From the NCBI GenBank assembly GCA_029204225.1, contig MU835576.1:2501-37964 (forward strand): a stretch of 35,464 bases of DNA, in the 5' to 3' direction. A program made the translations under genes and the position numbers. The first letter of the stretch is position 1; every line of letters begins with the position of its first letter. Of this stretch, positions 30,181 through 35,464 are shown piece by piece. A model generated the notes under the pieces. The model worked only from the letters and a program-made list of their open reading frames with translations, did no database searches and was not told the DNA's origin. The stretch is from Diphasiastrum complanatum (taxonomy: Eukaryota > Streptophyta > Lycopodiopsida > Lycopodiales > Lycopodiaceae).

Positions 30181-31063
30181 CTTCGGAACTGAAAGAGAGC
30201 TACCTTAACTTCTGAAGGAAAAAAGTCTAAAAGACTAATTTACAACTGTACAAAGGGAAAGGAAAGATGACTTAGCTGTTTCTGAGGACCGTACTTCCAA
30301 AGAAAGAATGAAGAGGAACCCTTTCAGCTCTTTTCCCCAAGATTTCAGACCTGCTGTCCCGAAAAATGCCAGTTTGAAGCTTCAAAACGGTGCGCGGTTC
30401 TCTGAGGATAGTAGCTCGCTGGTCTGATTGCAACCCAACTGGCTCGTTTACTTCTGATTTGAGACCCAAAAAGTATTTCAATTTTTTATTTTGGTGTCTC
30501 CCTACCCTCGCTGGCTGGACAGCCACCTGTCTGGCCCAATTTTCTAAAATTCAAGGCCCAAAACTTGCTTGAAACTCTGATCTGACTTCAAGTAGTAGGT
30601 CGCTGGTCTGTGGCAATCAAGTTTGATGTTCAAACTACTGAAAAATCCTCAAAAACAGTGATGAAAAACTAATTTTTCATCTCCCTCTCCAGCGCTGGAC
30701 CTGCTAAGAAAAAGTGTTTGAAAACCCTTCAAATTTCCTTAGATTTCTCTGAAATTTCAGAGGTAGATTTCTGATCCCTCAGCGATGGATCAGCACCACC
30801 CTTTCTCCTCAAACATCCGCTCTGATTCTCTGAATCTGATGGCAAAAATCAGAGATGAAGACTAAATTTACAGCGCTGGACCCGCTCTAGAAATTTTAAC
30901 TGATTTCTCTGTGACCAGCAAGTAAATCCACCCAGATTTCCTCAGCAGGAGACTGTTCCTACAGCAAGTCACCTCCTCTATTTCTTTCTCAGAACTTGAA
31001 GAAGTTCTGAGCAATCTAGCTACTTTCTCCACTGCTGAAAACTGAGTTCCCTAGGATGCAGAT
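30181..31063 (-). other. Element 1 5' leader
   Basis: About 880 nt between the primer site and the Gag ATG. An 84-residue minus-strand frame (30526-30272) lies in it without known motifs. Repeats of CAGCGCTGGACCxGCT and related phrases (for example near 30692 and 30872) are visible. The leader would hold the packaging signal. Confidence 0.55.
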
Positions 31064-31076
31064 GGCTCTGATACCA
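31064..31076 (-). other. Primer binding site of element 1
   Basis: The complement reads TGGTATCAGAGCC, one base from the LTR end. Complementary to the initiator-Met tRNA 3' end. Confidence 0.9.
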
Positions 31077-31077
31077 G

Positions 31078-31435
31078 TGTAATAGATCCTAACACCACAG
31101 TAGGGCAAACACTAACTGATCCACCCAACCTCGCCTACTCCCTAATATAGAGTAAGCCCCTCCTAGCCCAGTGTGAGGACTGGTAGCATGCTACTGCCAA
31201 GTGTCGGCCACGTGGCACTGACGTGGCCGACTGCACGTCGGGACCCAACTGGGGGCCCTATCCTGCTGACAGGGTCCCTAGGCTGTGTTAGGCCCGCCAT
31301 GGCTATGGACCTTGCTGGGGCACACTACTCACACTGTCTTGCCCTGTTGGTCATGTACGCTGGACACGACCCTGACTGTGGTATCTGACCTATCTGTGTT
31401 CTCTAGGGTTCGGCACTGGTTACGAGCTCGTAACA
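31078..31435 (-). repeat. Element 1 5' LTR (358 bp)
   Basis: Same length and almost the same sequence as 25047-25404. It contains the cluster CCACGTGGC, GACGTGGC and GCACGTCGGG, and a perfect 16-bp palindrome GTTACGAGCTCGTAAC at 31419-31434 next to the outer end. Confidence 0.92.
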
Positions 31436-32485
31436 AGGGCCATCTTGTGAGCATCTGAGGATGAAGGGGCTTCTTGATGAGCGGGCTTCTGTTGACCAGA
31501 AGCTAGAGCCTCTCAGGAAGGCATGGGCCCAGTACGTACTACTATCCTTTTAACTTTATGCACTCTAAACTTTAAAGACGCTATGATCATTGATATGTAG
31601 TATGTCGTATGTACATTATTGTACTATTAGTTTTCAAACTTTTCATACATTGTATGATTGTGGTGGCATTTCATACTTATTACAAATTACTTATTAATAA
31701 TTTTTAACTATTTATGTAATATGTTTAATCATGAATCATTATTGTCAATTTTCAAATGATCATTCATCATTGAGGGCTCAGGGTTGCAACTTGCCATGAA
31801 AATTGAAATTTGAATTACAATCTCGGATCTTGTCTTGTGCAACATTGTAATGTGACTTGTGACTTGTCGCCTATGAACTAGGTATGGTTGCACCATCATA
31901 TCTGATGGTTGGAGTGATACGAGGAGGTGCCACATATTGAATATTTTGGTGTCTTCATGCATGGGGACGATGTTTCTCAAATCCATCGACACCTCTGGGG
32001 AGGCAGTCATGGGCGAGTACATGTTCACACACATTCGAGCTGCCATTGAGGAGATGGGACCACAGCACGTTGTACAGGTATATAATATATATATTATACT
32101 ATATAGTATAATGGTAATTTGTAAATGTTAATGTTCAATGGATTATGATTGATTAACAATGCATTATGGTTCACTTGAATTCGGAATTCCAATGCCATGC
32201 ACATTCAAAATTGCACTGTATGGTTGTACAGGTCGTCATAGACAATGCGTCAAACTGCGTCTCCATCGGTAGGCTCGTTAATGAGACCTACCCCCACATC
32301 TTTTGGACACCTTGTGTTGCACACTACCTGGACTCGTTGGTTGACGATGTGGCCAAGATACCATGGATTGCGGAGGTGCTCAGTACAACATGGTCCTTGG
32401 TAAGATTCGTCACCAAGAGGCCCAGGGTCCTGGCCATGTTCAGGAGACAGTCCACCTTGGATGTCTTGAGACCTGCCCCCACCAG
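31436..32485 (+). pseudogene. hAT transposase copy B, 3' part
   Basis: After the target duplication (31436-31440) the interrupted exon resumes at 31441 (PSCEHLRMKGLLDERASVDQ, LRKAWA) and ends at 31531. Intron 31532-31881 (CA|GTACGT...CTAG|G) joins in phase to YGCTIISDGWSDTRR, which holds the first catalytic-type Asp. Exon 31882-32077 ends HVVQ. A second intron leads to exon 32232-32485 with VVIDNASNCVSIGRLVNETY (second Asp) and FWTPCVAHYLDSLVDDV (the CxxH motif of hAT). It is then cut by chromovirus element 2 at LRPAPTS. The C-terminal dimerisation domain is not in the window. Confidence 0.85.
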
Positions 32486-32844
32486 TGTAAGAGATCCTAA
32501 CACCATAGTAGGGCAAACACTAACTGATCCCCCCAGCCTTGCCTACTCCCTGATATGGAGCAAGCCCCTCCTAGCCTAGTGTGAGGCCTGGTAGCATGCG
32601 TACTGCCAAGTGTCGGCCACGTGGCTCTGAAGTGTCCGACTGCACGTCGGGACGCAACGTGGGGCCCCATCCTGCTGATAGGGTCCCTAGGCTGTGTTAG
32701 GCCCGCCATGGCTATGGACCGTGCCGGGGAACACTACTCACACTGTCTTGCCCTGTTGGTCATGTACGCTGGACACGACCCTGACTATGGTATCTGACCT
32801 ATCTGTGTTCTCTAGGGTTCGGCACTGGTTACGAGCACATAACA
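32486..32844 (-). repeat. Element 2 3' LTR (359 bp)
   Basis: Aligns along its whole length with the element 1 LTRs but with more differences, including a degenerate terminal palindrome (GAGCACATAAC). It seems older than element 1. Confidence 0.9.
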
Positions 32845-32855
32845 CTCCCTCCCCC

Positions 32856-33083
32856 TTAAGAACCGTCTTGGTCCTCTAAGACAAAGTCTGGAAAAATCTT
32901 GCGAAGGACGCTGCCTCTTTCCCAAGTGGCATTCTCAACAGGCTGATCATTCCACTTAACCAGATATTCTCGGTATAGAGTATGACGAGTCTGCGTCTCT
33001 CTACTATCAAGAATCTCCTCTGGTTCATGTGGAGGTTGTTGAGGATCCAATGGGAGAACTAGAACACTGTCTACGCTTAGCAT
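32856..33083 (-). pseudogene. Element 2 chromodomain fragment
   Basis: The last 75 or so residues of Pol, with YREYLVKWNDQPVENATWE identical to element 1 and DSRETQTRHTLYREY with one change. Separated from the integrase frame by the deletion near 33070. Confidence 0.88.
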
Positions 33084-33909
33084 GTTCTATCATCTGGTTT
33101 AGGTCCTCTAAAAAGTTTCTGGCTGCTTCAACTTTTTCTTGTTTAAACCCTACAGTTGTGGGTGAGCATGGCTGAAAACCGTACATCAGCATAAATGGGA
33201 TGTATCCCATAGCTGAATGTTTGGTACTGTTGTAAGCAAACTCTAATATTGAGAGATACTCCTCCCAATTAGTGACGTATGGACGAAGCATATCCTCCAG
33301 CACCTGATTTACTCTTTCTGTTTGACCGTCCATCTGTGGATGGTCGGTAGTACTCATATTAAGTTTAGTATGGAGATGATGGAATACTGCCCTCCAAAAA
33401 TTTCCATTAAACTTACTGTCCCGGTCGCTGACTATGCCGGAAGGTAGACCATACAATTTAAATAGCCCGTCTACAAACAACCTCGCTAACTCTGGAGCTC
33501 TAAAACTTGTTTTGGTCGGAATAAAATGAGCCATTTTGGTCAGACGGTCAACTGTGACCCATATAGCGTCATTATTCTTTTGGGTTTTAGGCAGGCCTAC
33601 TATAAAATCCACGGAGATACTCTCCCATTTACCAGCTGGTATATCTAAGGGCTGTAACAACCCTCCTGCCTTTAAACACTCTGCTTTATTTACTTGACAT
33701 TTCTGGCAACTGGTCACATATTGTTGGACGTCCTTTTTCATACTGGGCCAGAAGAATTGCCTACGAAGAAGCTCATAGGTCTTCTGAATGCCTGGGTGCC
33801 CCGCACTAGGATTGTCATGACACTCATATAGGACCTGTTGCCTATAATCCTCTGAATTGGGGAAACATACTCTATCTCTATAGAGCAAGTAATGGAATAC
33901 TGTTTCCAT
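33070..33909 (-). pseudogene. Element 2 integrase fragment
   Basis: An open frame from YLLYRDRVCFPNSEDYRQQ through the zinc domain (AGHPGIQKTYELL, CQKCQVNKAECLKAG) and the core with all three acidic positions: SVDFIVGLP, IVSDRDSKFNGNFWR and HPQMDGQTERVNQVLED. Codons that are stops in element 1 are sense here. A four-residue gap follows DMLRPYV. The C-terminal GPFTISRRLG region is lost in the deletion. Confidence 0.9.
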
Positions 33910-34425
33910 TTGAATCCTTGGTCAACCGACCCTCAACCGCTGGGGTTTGCTTCAATAATACAGGCTCTGAATCCTCAATGTCATTTGACGTATACTCGGA
34001 CTCATCATCATCCTCAACGGAAGCTGCCGTATTCTTGGATGAACTGGCACCAGCCTCGGGAATTGGCTCTAGAGTCTGTAACTGTTTGCTCTGGACTGAG
34101 TTCCAGATAGTAGAGAAGAATGCATCATGCTAGCACTTCCCTCTCAAGGACTCGAGTAACTCATTACGAATCTGAGTAAAACTCAGCTCGTTTATCATAG
34201 GCATTCTACTAAGGGCATCTGTTACTGTATTGAATTTCCCCCGTCTATATATGATAGACATATCAAACTCTTGCATCAACTCTGCCCAACAAGCTTTCCG
34301 ACTCCAGGCTCAGGTTGATTGCAAAGGTATCTGAGACTTTCATGGTCTGTCAGGACTCAAAGTTGGCACCATACAAATAATGCCTCCAAGTCATTAAGGG
34401 CATGAACTATGGAGAAGAGTATTTT
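33910..34425 (-). pseudogene. Element 2 RNase H to integrase linker, decayed
   Basis: Matches the element 1 linker and RNase H C-terminus at DNA level, with small indels that break the frame (for example near 33918, 34308 and 34357). CAG at the position of the element 1 TAG shows the ancestral sense codon. Confidence 0.75.
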
Positions 34426-34718
34426 GCTGTAAAGAACTGGAAATAGAACTTTCAGGAATAAACTGAAAGTCACATAAGAATACCTGATGGTCGTCGTCTC
34501 CGATTAGCTGACAGAGCTTTGAACTGCAGACCATAGGGCTGTTGGGAACATCATGCTCCCCATGCAACTGGATCTCTCGGCCTTTATGCTGAAAGCTAAG
34601 GGTGTTTCCTAATAATTTCTGTGGAGGGAAGGTCCCAAGCTGTAGAGCCAATCTCTCCCGAGAACAACATCTGTACGATCCAGGTGCATTATCTGAAAGT
34701 TTATTTCAACTTGGTACC
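34426..34718 (-). pseudogene. Element 2 protease to RT linker fragment
   Basis: The minus strand reads [20 protein letters not shown] and [14 protein letters not shown], matching element 1 downstream of the protease. Broken by the element 3 insertion at its upstream end. Confidence 0.8.
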
Positions 34719-35464
34719 TGTTACGAGCTCGTGACCAATGCCGAACCCTAGAGAACACAGATAGGTCAGATACCACAGTCAGGGGTCGTGTTCAGCGTAC
34801 ACGACCAACAGGGCAAGACAATGTGAGTAGTGTGCCCCAGCACGGTCCATAGCCATGGCGGGCCTAACACAGCCTAGGGACCCTGTCAGCAGGATAGGGC
34901 TCCCAGTTGGGTCCCGACGTGCAGTCGGCCACGTTAGTGACACGTGGCCGACACTTGGCAGTTGCATGCTACCAGGTCTCACACTGGTCTAGGAAGGGCT
35001 TGCTCCATATCAGGGAGTAGGCAAGGTTGGGTGGATCAATTAGTGTTGGCCCTACTGTGGTGTTAGGATCTATTACACTGGTATCAGAGCCATCTCCATC
35101 TTTGGGAGCTAAGTAGCAGTAGGGAGAAAGTAGAGAGAGTGCTCAGAATCTCTTAAAAACTTTGGGTAAATAGGAGAGACAGATCCAGAAGCTGGAGGAG
35201 TAGCTTTTTCTACTGTAAAATCTCCGTTGAATCATCCTTCCTTTCAGTTGGAATATGAGTTAGATTTCTGAGACAGATCCATCGTTGTAGAGACAGCTAT
35301 TTGACAAGGCAATTTCAGGTAAAATTCTGAGTCATCTGAGCGGAATTTCAAGGGAAAAGGATGGGCAGATCCATCTCTGTATAGCTAGCCCTCAGATCTG
35401 AAAATTGTAGCAAGTTCTGAGTAGATTAGAGTAAGTTCTAATCAGAAATAGAGTAGCAGGGTCA
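34719..35464 (+). mobile_element. Chromovirus element 3, 5' end, opposite orientation
   Basis: LTR 34719-35077 starts TGTTACGAGCTCGTGACC and ends TCTATTACA in the plus sense. A primer site TGGTATCAGAGCC follows at 35079-35091, then leader sequence to the window end with no frame. Left flank (putative target copy) is GTACC. It interrupts element 2, so it is the youngest event in this nest. Confidence 0.88.

Larger units (their letters stand above)
25047..31435 (-). mobile_element. Complete Ty3 chromovirus, element 1
   Basis: A 6.4-kb element on the minus strand with 358-bp LTRs at 25047-25404 (3') and 31078-31435 (5'). I count 8 differences between them by eye, about 98% identity. LTR ends are TG..CA in the element sense (TGTTACGA...TCTATTACA). 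The flanks are GGGGC (25042-25046) and AGGGC (31436-31440), a 5-bp target duplication with one change. The primer site lies at 31064-31076 and the polypurine tract at 25405-25417. The order Gag-PR-RT-RH-INT-chromodomain is that of Ty3/Metaviridae chromoviruses. The coding part has at least two frameshifts and five stops, so this copy is not autonomous. Confidence 0.93.
32486..34718 (-). mobile_element. Chromovirus element 2, internally deleted
   Basis: The same family and orientation as element 1. The 3' LTR is 32486-32844, with its polypurine tract directly after it on the plus strand. Relative to element 1 there are two deletions: about 290 bp joined near 33070 (integrase tail to chromodomain) and about 1.1 kb joined near 34420 (RT and part of RNase H). 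The sequence is cut at 34718 by element 3 within the protease-RT linker. Its 5' part and 5' LTR must lie beyond the window. Confidence 0.88.

Noticed and set aside
30272-30526. 84-residue frame in the chromovirus leader.
   Set aside because: No motif, and single-copy evidence only; leaders of this length commonly contain such frames.
31173-31388. Frames inside the chromovirus LTRs (also 25142-25357, 32497-32709 and 34779-34982).
   Set aside because: They recur only because the LTR is repeated; codon pattern and composition do not suggest protein, and they lie on either strand.

Overview
The window reads as nuclear DNA of a land plant. It has TTTAGGG-type telomeric motifs, spliceosomal introns with GT..AG ends, LTR retrotransposons primed by initiator-Met tRNA (TGGTATCAGAGCC, found four times on the two strands), a chromovirus with a chromodomain, and exons of a plant CRM-domain RNA-splicing protein. 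The species cannot be read from the sequence. An endonuclease-lacking Penelope-like element (PLE) is unusual in flowering plants and weakly suggests a lycophyte, fern or bryophyte. Almost everything here is transposable-element DNA, mostly decayed and nested.

Layout. 1-4162 (minus): a nearly intact two-gene PLE, with an Ala/Gln-rich Gag-like ORF1, an RT lacking the GIY-YIG endonuclease, a TGATG stop/start overlap, a 3' tail of three tandem hairpins, and a short telomeric array just upstream of ORF1. 4163-5614 (minus): a chimeric copia remnant built from at least two elements. 6554-15432 (plus): a long LTR element without recognisable pol in its own sense; its LTR is full of CACRTG palindromes, and a protease-like reading frame runs antisense beside the 3' LTR. 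Inside it are a 178-bp (AG)n tract and several unrecognised coding remnants. 15852-16765 (minus): three CRM-domain exons, the only host-like gene. 17600-20715: Ty3 gag remnant (minus), hAT remnant (plus) and LINE C-terminus (minus). 21055-23955 (minus): a copia polyprotein with an in-frame deletion of its RT core. 24280-32485 (plus): a second, better-preserved hAT transposase gene interrupted by Ty3 chromovirus elements. Element 1 (25047-31435) is complete with two 358-bp LTRs; element 2 (from 32486) is internally deleted; element 3 (from 34719) lies in the opposite orientation inside element 2 and runs off the window.

Order of events (inference): hAT insertion, then chromovirus elements 1 and 2 into it, then element 3 into element 2. 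The most interesting object is the PLE. Its ORF1/ORF2 coupling, covarying 3' hairpins and telomeric repeat fit a telomere-associated endonuclease-free retroelement, although the telomeric repeat is in the orientation opposite to the one simple telomere-primed insertion would leave.
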